A DNA stretch of 64,000 nt from Bacillota bacterium (lineage in GTDB: Bacteria > Bacillota > Clostridia > Lachnospirales > Lachnospiraceae). Positions 39,968 through 47,655 of this stretch are shown here, piece after piece (positions within the stretch are counted from its first letter, which is position 1; each line of letters begins with the position of its first letter). The notes below the pieces were generated by a model. It had not been told where the DNA came from, searched no databases, and saw nothing but the letters and a program-made list of their open reading frames with translations. The position numbers and the translations under genes are program-made. The stretch is taken from the NCBI GenBank assembly GCA_023439125.1, contig JAEXOU010000016.1:186001-250000 (forward strand), written 5' to 3'.

Positions 39968-40459
39968 ATGTTTCGAAAGAAAAAGAAATTAATAAGCGAA
40001 GTCTTTGGAGAAGTGAAACATTATGGATTCTCGTGGACAACATCTGCTAAAACATTATTTGTATTATGGAATAAGGCATATGAGCTACATATTGATATTG
40101 TTGATAAACAAGCAAAAAGTGGTATAAGCAAACTTCAGGAAGAGACTTACATTAAGTTCAAGGAGAACTTAGCAGAAAATCAAAAAAATGTTGAAAAAAT
40201 AGTTTCAAAGTTTTTTAACACGACAAATGATGATAGCTTAATTTCAAAGTTTATTCCTTACAGTATTCAGATAAATAGAAATGGCGAATGTGCATTAATT
40301 GGTGAAAATACTGAAGATGAAGACATACAGGATGTTTTGCCTGGGCTTGCAATTATAATTTATCCTAGAATGGCAATTTTCACCGAAGAAGCGTACTCAG
40401 AATATGTTTTTTTGAGTGGTGATGAGGATATAAAAAAGGAACTTTATGGGGATGAGTGA
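39968..40459 (+). CDS. Small acidic protein of immunity-like type, unknown
   Basis: 163 residues starting MFRKKKKLISEVFGEVKHYG, without signal peptide or membrane helix. Predicted mixed alpha/beta: a long helix KLQEETYIKFKENLAENQKNVEKIVSKFF in the middle, then strands IPYSIQINRNGECALIG and GLAIIIYPRMAIF. The style is that of the small single-domain immunity proteins in toxin-immunity islands (DUF6985-like), but this is only a resemblance. A degraded tandem copy lies just upstream. The next gene also opens MFxxKKK. Ribosome site TTGAGGTGAGTAT. Confidence 0.6.
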   Translation: MFRKKKKLISEVFGEVKHYGFSWTTSAKTLFVLWNKAYELHIDIVDKQAKSGISKLQEETYIKFKENLAENQKNVEKIVSKFFNTTNDDSLISKFIPYSIQINRNGECALIGENTEDEDIQDVLPGLAIIIYPRMAIFTEEAYSEYVFLSGDEDIKKELYGDE

Positions 40460-40589
40460 GCACTCAAATTATACTTTTAACTAGCTTTTAATTCATTCTC
40501 AAATAATATCTGACCTAAGTAATCATATTATCAACAGCTGAACTGTTCTATAGGAAAAAAGCTTAATTTAGTAATTAGGAGGATATCAC

Positions 40590-40958
40590 ATGTTTTTCTT
40601 TAAAAAAAAAGATAGCAAAGTTGAAAAAAAGTACAAATGGGAGCCTTTAGCTACAGATGCACGGACAATTTTAAAATTAATTGAGCAGTGTGATGATGAA
40701 GCTCCAGGGATTGATTTAATTATCAAATACAATAATATAATTTACAAGATAGGGATTTCTAGTGACTATGAACGTAAACGAGGATTCTTTGATAAAGTAT
40801 ACTATATCAATGATAGGGAATACAAAATGTATCAAGAATTCAAAAGAGCGACTGATATTGAGAATACTCCGTTTGAAGAACTACTGGAAACAATACATAT
40901 TATAGCCGATGAATTATTAGGTGATCCAAGAAGTTACACTTTACTAGCAGACAAATAA
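40590..40958 (+). CDS. Small protein of immunity-like type, unknown
   Basis: 122 residues beginning MFFFKKKDSKVEKKYKWEP. Soluble, mixed charge, with a strand pair IDLIIKYNNIIYKIGIS, an aromatic segment FFDKVYYINDREYKMYQEF and a C-terminal helix. No family recognised. It shares only the basic first residues with the gene at 39968. Ribosome site TTAGGAGGATATCAC, a strong site. No toxin gene is found beside it. Confidence 0.6.
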   Translation: MFFFKKKDSKVEKKYKWEPLATDARTILKLIEQCDDEAPGIDLIIKYNNIIYKIGISSDYERKRGFFDKVYYINDREYKMYQEFKRATDIENTPFEELLETIHIIADELLGDPRSYTLLADK

Positions 40959-41118
40959 AAAACAGCCACACATTTGTGTGATCGTTTTTTCTATGGATAC
41001 AGAAAAAAGTGTATGGTATCTTTGAATTAAGTAGGGATTTACACTTGACTCTTCCTTTAGGGAAGCGGTAACGTGTGGTGAACAAACGTGGGGAGATATG
41101 TTTAAAGAAGGAGGATAC

Positions 41119-41523
41119 ATGTACCAGTTGTGGCAGTATTGTCACTTGTACAAGAACGTGATTTTCGACTGTTTTGACTTTTTGCTTACTAAAGATGACA
41201 AAGCGGAATGGATATGTGCTGTTAAAGACGATGTTACCAATGCAGACGTAATGCCATTTAAATTGCTTGATTTTCCAGGAGGCCTATACGCTATGGCAGT
41301 CAATATTGACGAAGATAATGAGAGCATACAAAAAGTGGAAGATAAAGTTCTCCGATGGATTGAAAATACTAATTTTGAATATGATACTAGCCGTAGTGTT
41401 ATGTTCAATATGCCTTATTTATATGAAGATGGAAGAGATACTGCTTATCGAGATATAGAAAAGGGGCTTGGCTATAAGCAAATGCAAAGATATTTTCCTA
41501 TCAAGCTAAAAGAAGATAGATAG
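41119..41523 (+). CDS. GyrI-like (effector-binding) small protein
   Basis: 134 residues. The central part FPGGLYAMAVNIDEDNESI and the end KVEDKVLRWIENTNFEYD resemble the second half of the GyrI/AraC effector-binding fold ('vP.g.YAvf....e....w..i..Wl..sg'). The C-terminal GYKQMQRYFPIK gives the usual last strand. The first half of the fold looks shortened, so the identification is moderate. ATG 41119 is preferred because AAGGAGGATAC precedes it; an in-frame ATG at 41098 has no such site. Confidence 0.6.
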   Translation: MYQLWQYCHLYKNVIFDCFDFLLTKDDKAEWICAVKDDVTNADVMPFKLLDFPGGLYAMAVNIDEDNESIQKVEDKVLRWIENTNFEYDTSRSVMFNMPYLYEDGRDTAYRDIEKGLGYKQMQRYFPIKLKEDR

Positions 41524-41562
41524 GAATTGAATCCATGATTAAGTATTATTTGGAGGGGAATT

Positions 41563-42168
41563 ATGCAAGTAGGAGATAAAATATTATTTGGCAGTTACGA
41601 TTGGCGAGTACTTGATGTCAAAACCGAAAGTGCATTAATTATAACCGAATATATTATAGAACAACGCCCTTACCACGAGGCTTATAAAGATATAACATGG
41701 GCTGACTCCTCATTACGCAAATATCTTAATAGAGAATTCTATGATACTTTTTCTACAGTGGATCAATTAAGAATAATTCCAGTGATTAATAAAAATCCAA
41801 ATAATCAATGGTATGGTACAAATGGTGGAGAGGATACGCAAGATAGTATATTTTTATTAAGTCTTGATGAAGTATGCCAATATTTTGGTGATAGCACTTC
41901 TAATTTGTATCATAAGGGTAAGAATCAAAGATATTGGTTTGAAAGAAAAGATGAGAACAATCGTAAGAGAATCGCTAAAATTCTCGGTACAGAATGGGAT
42001 TGTTGGTGGTGGCTTCGGTCTCCCGGTCGTCTTAATATAAAAGCCGCATACGTCTGGGGCTCAGAGGGGTTTATCGGTATTCAGGGAAACAACATATTGA
42101 AGGGCAACATCAGTGATGGAAGATGTACAGGTGGTGTTCGTCCTGCTTTGTGGCTGAAGAAGATATGA
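41563..42168 (+). CDS. DUF6273-type domain protein
   Basis: 201 residues. It begins VGDKILFGSYDWRVLDVK and contains ITWADSSLRKYLNREFYDTF, then DCWWWLRSPG, AAYVWGSEGFIGIQGN and the end GGVRPALWL. These are the hallmarks of DUF6273, a domain common in clostridia that looks like a C-type-lectin or formylglycine-generating-enzyme-like fold. No signal peptide and no second domain, so this is a stand-alone cytosolic copy. Function unknown. Ribosome site TTGGAGGGG. Confidence 0.8.
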   Translation: MQVGDKILFGSYDWRVLDVKTESALIITEYIIEQRPYHEAYKDITWADSSLRKYLNREFYDTFSTVDQLRIIPVINKNPNNQWYGTNGGEDTQDSIFLLSLDEVCQYFGDSTSNLYHKGKNQRYWFERKDENNRKRIAKILGTEWDCWWWLRSPGRLNIKAAYVWGSEGFIGIQGNNILKGNISDGRCTGGVRPALWLKKI

Positions 42169-42183
42169 TTTAAGTTTATTTGC

Positions 42184-42211
42184 TTGACAACAAGTTACAA
42201 CATGATATAAT
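42184..42211 (+). promoter_or_regulatory. Consensus promoter of the arg leader-argS unit
   Basis: TTGACA (42184-42189), 16-bp spacer, TATAAT (42206-42211). Both boxes are exact consensus. It lies 27 bp upstream of the Arg-rich leader ORF. Confidence 0.88.
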
Positions 42212-42237
42212 TGGAAAAAATAATGTGAGGAAAAATA

Positions 42238-42294
42238 ATGAATCTTATAACTAATAATAGCTTAAGACGTAGATTTAGACATAATCTTTTGTAA
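42238..42294 (+). CDS. Arg-rich leader peptide upstream of argS
   Basis: 18 codons, MNLITNNSLRRRFRHNLL, from ATG 42238 to TAA 42292-42294. GTGAGG precedes it as ribosome site. Four of the five codons starting at 42265 are Arg (AGA CGT AGA TTT AGA), close to the end of the peptide. It sits between a consensus promoter and an intrinsic terminator, with argS as the next gene. This is the classical layout of ribosome-mediated attenuation; regulation by charged tRNA-Arg is an inference. Confidence 0.65.
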   Translation: MNLITNNSLRRRFRHNLL

Positions 42295-42317
42295 TTATAT
42301 GACGTAATCGTATAGTT

Positions 42318-42337
42318 ACAAGAGATGAATGTCTTGT
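42318..42337 (+). promoter_or_regulatory. Small hairpin between arg leader and terminator
   Basis: ACAAGA (42318-42323) and TCTTGT (42332-42337) can pair over 6 bp with an 8-base loop. In an attenuator this could be a pause or anti-antiterminator stem. Weak evidence. Confidence 0.35.
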
Positions 42338-42373
42338 TTCTATGCGGTGCTATTGATAGTTATAATAACTTAT

Positions 42374-42423
42374 AGAACCGTAATCGATTTTGGTAATGCC
42401 AAATCTGTTAGGGTTCTTTTTTT
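42374..42423 (+). terminator. Intrinsic terminator (attenuator) upstream of argS
   Basis: AGAACC (42374-42379) pairs with GGTTCT (42412-42417), and inner GATTT-GG pairs with CCAAATC. A T7 tract follows (42417-42423). It lies between the leader ORF and argS; a similar terminator ends the hydrolase gene at 56061-56109. Confidence 0.8.
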
Positions 42424-42550
42424 ATATACGAGGAAATTCCTCTGAATTACCTCGTATATAAAAAAGCTCCGCAGGATGCAAACAAGCGTGATAGGAAGAT
42501 GTCGCTTACGCGACCGCGCATGGCGCGAGTGTTTTGCAAGCAAAATACTT
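42424..42550 (+). repeat. Modular three-hairpin repeat, copy 2
   Basis: Module 1 stem reads TATACGAGG ... CCTCGTATA, different from the other copies but still paired on both arms. Hairpin 2 keeps the GTCGCttacGCGAC core, and hairpin 3 is GTGTTTTGCaaGCAAAATAC, with a G-T pair. It lies between the argS terminator and argS. Confidence 0.88.
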
Positions 42551-42589
42551 ATTAATGTTATTGTTTGAAATTTGAAAGGTGGTATGTAA

Positions 42590-44296
42590 ATGAAGCAAAT
42601 GGTAAGTCATATGTTAGTAAGTTATCTGGATGGATTTACAGATGAGGAAATATTTAATCTATTAGAGGTTCCACCAAATCAAGAGTTGGGTGATTATTCA
42701 TTACCATGTTTTCAGATGGCGAAGAACATGAAAAAGGCACCACAGCAAATTGCAGAAGATTTAAAAGAGTGGTTACAAGAACAAGAAATGAATGGGATAA
42801 TTAAAAGTGTTAATTCAATCAATGGGTATCTAAATATTCATCTCAATCGTGCAGTTTATATTCGGATGATATTAAAAAAACTACTTGAAAAGGATTACGG
42901 AGCAAGTCAGATCGGAGATAAAAAGACAATCTGTATTGACTACTCGTCTCCTAATATTGCGAAAAACTTTCATGTTGGTCACCTTAGGACTACATTAATT
43001 GGGAATTCTTTAGCTAATATTTATAATAAGCTAGGATATCATGTTGTGCGTATTAATTATTTGGGAGATTGGGGGACTCAATTTGGTAAGCTCATTGTAG
43101 CTTATAAGAAATGGAGCAGCAAAGAGTTAGTGGAGAAAAAGGGAATAGAGGAACTGTTAAGAATTTATATTTTATTCTCGAAAGAGGCTGAAAATAATCA
43201 TAGTCTAATGGATGAGGCACGTATGTGGTTTTCAAAAATGGAGTTGCAGGATAAAGAAGCTCTTTCTCTATGGCAATGGTTTAAGGAGATCAGCCTTGTT
43301 GAGTTTCAGCGTATCTATGATCTTTTGGATGTGAAGTTTGATTGCTATTCTGGAGAAAGTATTTATCAAAATCAAGTTGCAGCTTTGGTAAGCGAATTAA
43401 CGCAAAAACAGTTATTAGTTGAGAGTCAGGGAGCTCGGGTTGTACCATTGCAAGAATATGATATGCCCCCATGTCTTATTACAAAGATGGATGGAAGTTC
43501 AATCTATACGTCTAGGGATTTGGCAGCAGTTTTGGATAGGAAAAAACAATATCAATTTAGTAAATGCTTGTATGTAACTGGGTTAGAACAGAAACTTCAC
43601 TTTTCTCAGGTTTTTAAAGTAATTGAATTAATGGGGTATGAGTGGTCCAAGGACTTGGTGCATGTACCATATGGTTTGGTAAGTCTTGGTGGTGAGAAAC
43701 TATCCACTCGGAATGGTACGATTGTTTATGCGCAAGATTTACTAATTGAGGCAATCAATCGCGCAAGGAATTTAATAAATGAAAAGAATCCAAACTTAAT
43801 TGAGAAAGAAAAAATCTCTAAACAAGTAGGAGTAGGAGCAATAATCTTCCATGATTTGTATAATCAAAGGATAAAAAATATTGATTTCATGTGGGATGAA
43901 ATATTAAGCTTTACCGGTGCAACTGGTGCTTATATTCAATATACCTATGCTAGGGCAAAAAGTATTTTACGTAAAGCAGGTAATAATTTTTTAGAAGATA
44001 TTAATATAGAGGAACACAGTGTGAATTTATGCGATGATATCAGTTATTCTCTATTAAAGCTATTAGAGGAGTATCCAAGTCAAATCATAGAAGCTGCCAA
44101 TACTTATGAGCCATCCGTAATTGCAAAATATGTGTATTCCGTTGCAGTTATGTTCAATAAGTTTTATGCAGAGTGTAATATTATGAATGCAGAGCCTAGC
44201 ACGAAAGAGGCAAGATTATTGATTGTTTTTATCGCTCAGACGATCATTGAGAATGCGATGTCTCTATTAGGTATCCATTGTCCAGAAGAGATGTAA
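42590..44296 (+). CDS. argS: Arginyl-tRNA synthetase
   Basis: 568 residues, class I synthetase charging tRNA-Arg. N-terminal additional domain about 1-110 (LEVPPNQELGDYSLPCF), HIGH-type motif HVGHLRTTLIGN near 128, DWGTQFGKL near 160, the KMSKS-equivalent GEKLSTRNG near 366, and the C-terminal anticodon-binding helix bundle (FTGATGAYIQYTYARAKSI onward). Length is normal. It appears controlled by the upstream Arg-rich leader ORF and terminator. A genome of this type may hold another argS; that cannot be seen here. Ribosome site AAAGGTGGTATGTAA. Confidence 0.95.
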   Translation: MKQMVSHMLVSYLDGFTDEEIFNLLEVPPNQELGDYSLPCFQMAKNMKKAPQQIAEDLKEWLQEQEMNGIIKSVNSINGYLNIHLNRAVYIRMILKKLLEKDYGASQIGDKKTICIDYSSPNIAKNFHVGHLRTTLIGNSLANIYNKLGYHVVRINYLGDWGTQFGKLIVAYKKWSSKELVEKKGIEELLRIYILFSKEAENNHSLMDEARMWFSKMELQDKEALSLWQWFKEISLVEFQRIYDLLDVKFDCYSGESIYQNQVAALVSELTQKQLLVESQGARVVPLQEYDMPPCLITKMDGSSIYTSRDLAAVLDRKKQYQFSKCLYVTGLEQKLHFSQVFKVIELMGYEWSKDLVHVPYGLVSLGGEKLSTRNGTIVYAQDLLIEAINRARNLINEKNPNLIEKEKISKQVGVGAIIFHDLYNQRIKNIDFMWDEILSFTGATGAYIQYTYARAKSILRKAGNNFLEDINIEEHSVNLCDDISYSLLKLLEEYPSQIIEAANTYEPSVIAKYVYSVAVMFNKFYAECNIMNAEPSTKEARLLIVFIAQTIIENAMSLLGIHCPEEM

Positions 44297-44490
44297 ACGT
44301 AATCGCTGACAAGGCGTGCGTTTGAAATTAATGATTAACTTATAAGCAATAACATATCTTTTTTATGACATTTTATAATACAATAAGGAAATTAGCATAA
44401 GTAAGACTAAAATAATTAAAAAAAACACATAATTACCTCAAATCTTTATGATGTCATTGAAGCAAACTATGATAGTGTTAAGGAGGAATT

Positions 44491-45834
44491 ATGAGAATAA
44501 GAAAATCTATTTTAAAATTTAGTGTCGCAATGATGCTAGTAATGGTCGTAATAACAGGTTGTCAAAGAAATGATAAAAACAACAATGAACCAAATACTAA
44601 TCCAAACAATAATGTAAGTAATAATTCAAACAATAATGAGGTGACCAGTCAACCAGTTCCCCCATCACAAGAAGAAATAACACAACAGCCAGTTCAGAAT
44701 AATAAAACATATGCGGACGGTGAATACCGAGGTTTCTATAATGATGGTGGGATTCAACAAATCTCAATTCAATTTATGCTCAAAGATGGAAAATTCCAAG
44801 AAATGACCTATCGTGGAATTAATTACAAAGATGGTAATTATCTTGCTGATGATGCAAGCGATGTTCAAAAACAGATTGCGACACAATTTATGCAAGCTGC
44901 TGAATATATGATTGGTAAGACACCAGAAGCAGTTCCTGATTTATTAACACCAGGTAATTTTGTACAAGACATGGATGCAGTTAGTGGAGCTACTTTAAGA
45001 TCGAATAAATTAGCCTCTGCGATTAACGATGCATTGAATCGAGGCGTATATCGCTTAACAGACACTACCCAACTATCTAATATGAATGCAGTAAGTGATG
45101 GAATCTATCGGGGCTTTTACTATGATGATGGCATAGAACAAATTGCAATTGAATTTGAAGTAAAAGATAATAAGTTTGATGATATTGAATTTAGATCTTT
45201 AAATTATAAGGACGGTAACTATCTTGCTGACAATGCAAGCGATATCCAAAAACAAGTAGCTGATCAATATGAAGAAGCAATTGATTACTTGGAAGGAAAA
45301 AAGATTACAGCCATCAATGATCTATATGAACCAGGAAAATTAGTGAAAGATATGGACGCTGTGACCGGTGCAACCTTACGTTCTGGTAAACTAGTATCAG
45401 CATTCCATGATGCATTTTGCCGTGGAGTATATAAATTAACAGATACAACTGAGTTAGTAGCTGATAGTAAGAAATATGGAGATGGAGTATATCGAGGATA
45501 TTATTATGATGGTGGAATTGAACAGCTTGCAATGGAATTTAAACTTGTTGATAATAAATTCACAGAAGTTACGTTCCGAGCAATGAACTATAAAGATGGT
45601 AACTATCTTGATGAAAATGCAAATGCAGTACAAAAGCAAGTCGCAGCTCAATTTAATGAAGCAGCACAGTATCTGATTGGAAAAGACGTAAATGCGGTGT
45701 ATAATTTATTTCTGCCAGGAGAAATCGTAAGTGATATGGATGCAGTGACTGGAGCCACCTTACGTTCTAGTAAAATGATTTCTGCATTACATGATGGGCT
45801 AAATCGTGGCTTGTATAAAATAGCTGAAAAATAA
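44491..45834 (+). CDS. Lipoprotein with three FMN-binding (flavinylated) repeats
   Basis: 447 residues, lipobox ITGC (Cys24), then an Asn-rich, low-complexity spacer to about residue 70. Three tandem FMN-binding repeats follow, each with GxYRGFYxDGGI-type start, YKDGNYL and a flavinylation motif: DAVSGATLRS (Thr168), DAVTGATLRS (Thr295) and DAVTGATLRS (Thr423). In this family, ApbE links FMN to the Thr of [ST]GAT. Three repeats on one lipoprotein suggest an extracellular electron-carrying protein similar in principle to PplA. No apbE or NADH dehydrogenase gene is adjacent. Single gene with a terminator at 45888. Ribosome site AAGGAGGAATT. Confidence 0.88.
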   Translation: MRIRKSILKFSVAMMLVMVVITGCQRNDKNNNEPNTNPNNNVSNNSNNNEVTSQPVPPSQEEITQQPVQNNKTYADGEYRGFYNDGGIQQISIQFMLKDGKFQEMTYRGINYKDGNYLADDASDVQKQIATQFMQAAEYMIGKTPEAVPDLLTPGNFVQDMDAVSGATLRSNKLASAINDALNRGVYRLTDTTQLSNMNAVSDGIYRGFYYDDGIEQIAIEFEVKDNKFDDIEFRSLNYKDGNYLADNASDIQKQVADQYEEAIDYLEGKKITAINDLYEPGKLVKDMDAVTGATLRSGKLVSAFHDAFCRGVYKLTDTTELVADSKKYGDGVYRGYYYDGGIEQLAMEFKLVDNKFTEVTFRAMNYKDGNYLDENANAVQKQVAAQFNEAAQYLIGKDVNAVYNLFLPGEIVSDMDAVTGATLRSSKMISALHDGLNRGLYKIAEK

Positions 45835-45887
45835 AGGGCAGATAACTTATATCTAATCATGATATGGTAAACTGTACGATATGAAGA

Positions 45888-45927
45888 AAGGTCTTTTATG
45901 GTTAATGAATCATAGAAGACCTTTTTT
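45888..45927 (+). terminator. Intrinsic terminator of the FMN lipoprotein gene
   Basis: AAGGTCTT (45888-45895) pairs with AAGACCTT (45915-45922), with inner pairing TATGGTT/AATCATA, followed by six T. Confidence 0.85.
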
Positions 45928-46083
45928 ATATATTAGGAAATTCCTCTGAATTTCCTAATATATAAAAAATGCTCCGCAGGATGCGCACTACGCTACGCTA
46001 CGGCGCGGAACAAAAGCTGTGCTTGTAAAGTGTTGCTCGTGAGAGTGTGCGAAGCACACTTTTGTTCTGTGATTTACAGCTCC
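45928..46083 (+). repeat. Modular repeat, copy 3 (variant 3' module)
   Basis: Module 1 is fully paired (TATTAGGAAATTC ctct GAATTTCCTAATA) and the linker GCTCCGCAGGATGC is kept. The 3' part differs from the other copies: GAACAAAAG pairs with CTTTTGTTC, enclosing GTGTGCgaaGCACAC. It begins right after the terminator T-tract. Confidence 0.82.
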
Positions 46084-46501
46084 TTGCCCATAAAAATATT
46101 GGATGAAGGAGAGAATTATAGAATTTTGTTGAAGAATACATAGAAAAATATTACATGATATGGTAAAATATGATTATAGGAATTATTAAATCGAGCGTAA
46201 TAAAGTTAGGAAAGGCTGGTGAATGATATGGGGAGATAGGGTGAAATTTTTGATGTGCAGATGTATATGGACAGAAGCATGAATTAACTGTGATTAACAC
46301 AACATATTAACATGGGGAGAGAAGTTTCTTAACAAAGACAGGGGAAGCCAATATGACCTTCTACTTATGTATTTCTATAAATTTTTATAATAAGGGAGAA
46401 AAGACAGATATATTTGTTAATTTAAGGTACATGTATTAGAAAATAAAATACTTGTTTGTTAAGGACAGTATGTACTTAATAAACTGATAAGAGAGGTATC
46501 T
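46084..46501. other. Intergenic stretch without clear genes
   Basis: About 420 bp. Only one short frame with a possible ribosome site was seen (MIWGDRVKFLMCRCIWTEA, near 46226); it has no recognised relatives. No GEMM-type c-di-GMP riboswitch core could be found ahead of the PilZ gene. Confidence 0.5.
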
Positions 46502-47065
46502 ATGCTATTAAATGAATTAGGTATCGGTACAAAGGTTATAATTACGGTTTATGCAAAAAATGATAAACGATGTAGTTTCATAACTAAAGTGAATAACAAA
46601 AGAGATAAATCACCATGTGTAATGGGGATTAAAGCTTTACCATTAGACAATATATTTGTGGATGTTACTCTAAATAATAGAAATGCCGCTAAACGTTTGA
46701 CATGGAAAAACGTAAAAGTAAATTTATTAGCGAATGGAGACTATTGGTTAGAGAGTGATAGTGATTCTATAAATACGAATAGAAGAGACAATGTTAGAGT
46801 ACCCTATATTGATTATATCGTTATTCATGGCATTGAATGCACAACAGTAAATATATCCAATAGTGGGATTGCGTTTAAAAGTAACTTAGTACTAAATATA
46901 GGTGAGGTAGTTACATTTAAATTACAAAATGAAATCATCGTAGCTAAAATAGTAAGATATGTACAAGATGAATTATATTACGCAGCACAATTTGAACAAG
47001 ATTATAAATCAATTAGAGATTTAGTGAGTTGCTTACAACAAGACATTTTAAAGAAAAGAAAATGA
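46502..47065 (+). CDS. PilZ-domain (c-di-GMP binding) protein
   Basis: 187 residues with an N-terminal YcgR-like segment (about 1-95) and a C-terminal PilZ domain (about 96-187). The c-di-GMP signature is present: NRRDNVRVPY (RxxxR type) and VNISNSGIAFKS ([DN]xSxxG). This two-part form is that of YcgR-type flagellar brakes or polysaccharide regulators; which it is cannot be said. Ribosome site GAGAGGTATCT. No flagellar or polysaccharide gene adjoins it. Confidence 0.85.
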   Translation: MLLNELGIGTKVIITVYAKNDKRCSFITKVNNKRDKSPCVMGIKALPLDNIFVDVTLNNRNAAKRLTWKNVKVNLLANGDYWLESDSDSINTNRRDNVRVPYIDYIVIHGIECTTVNISNSGIAFKSNLVLNIGEVVTFKLQNEIIVAKIVRYVQDELYYAAQFEQDYKSIRDLVSCLQQDILKKRK

Positions 47066-47127
47066 TGATAAGTTACAATCGTGGCAATCTGTAAAAGATT
47101 TCCACGTAATTCGTAACATAATGATTG

Positions 47128-47185
47128 ACTCCTCCAGACTATTATGATAGTACGAATCTATACTATTAGAATAGTCTGGAGGAGT
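47128..47185 (+). promoter_or_regulatory. Long inverted repeat over the blaI ribosome site
   Basis: Arms 47128-47143 and 47170-47185 are exact complements over 16 bp; an inner pair ATAGTA/TACTAT lies in the loop. The right arm contains GGAGGAG, the ribosome site of blaI. Candidate operator (BlaI/MecI bind dyads ahead of their own genes) and ribosome-site hairpin. Confidence 0.6.
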
Positions 47186-47189
47186 TATT

Positions 47190-47557
47190 TTGGATATTAA
47201 ATTATTTGACAGTGAACTTAAAGTTATGGATCTTGTCTGGGATCTTGAACCAGTATCTGCAAAAGATCTTAGCATAGCTGCAGAAGAGGCTTATGGATGG
47301 AATAAGAATACGACCTATACGATTATCAAAAAGCTAATTGATAAAGAAGTATTACTTAGAACAGATCCCAAATTCATTTGTACCTCTCTTGTTAAGAGAG
47401 AACATGTACAGAAAGCAGAAATGAATCAACTCATTGAAAAGTTATATCAAGGTTCCAAAAAGCATTTTTTGCTGCATTTTTAAAAGATGAAACATTGACA
47501 AGAGAGGACTATGAGGAGTTGAAGAATCTGATTGCTGATTCAGAAAGGAGCAAATAG
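47190..47557 (+). pseudogene. blaI: BlaI/MecI-family repressor, frameshifted
   Basis: The start TTG 47190 opens the family winged helix: LFDSELKVMDLVWDLEPVSAKDLS and WNKNTTYTIIKKLIDKEVL. After LYQGSKK the frame stops at 47483. The other frame continues the expected end FFAAFLKDETLTREDYEEL to TAG 47557. One added A in the A5 tract near 47459-47463 restores a single frame of about 122 residues. The DNA-binding part remains whole; the dimer and cleavage region is affected. A blaR1 remnant follows. Confidence 0.75.
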
Positions 47558-47560
47558 TTG

Positions 47561-47623
47561 ATGGGAGAAATCTTTTACTGGGTTTTGAACATGGCGATTG
47601 TTAGCTCTTTCGTGGGCGTTTGA
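47561..47623 (+). pseudogene. N-terminal remnant of blaR1/mecR1 (M56 peptidase)
   Basis: 20 codons, MGEIFYWVLNMAIVSSFVGV, ending at TGA 47621. They look like the first membrane helix of BlaR1-type sensors, in the proper place 4 bp after the blaI frame. The rest of the gene is missing; the AraC gene follows on the other strand within 33 bp. A deletion has removed most of the sensor. Confidence 0.6.
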
Positions 47624-47655
47624 AAAAGCGATTACTAATAATAAAGAACAACCAA

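Noticed and set aside
41563..42168. DUF6273 gene as target of a diversity-generating retroelement
   Set aside because: The fold could suit such a target, but no reverse transcriptase gene or template repeat lies within the window.
46084..46501. Possible c-di-GMP riboswitch in front of the PilZ gene
   Set aside because: The GEMM core could not be found; only AT-rich sequence and one doubtful 19-codon frame are present.
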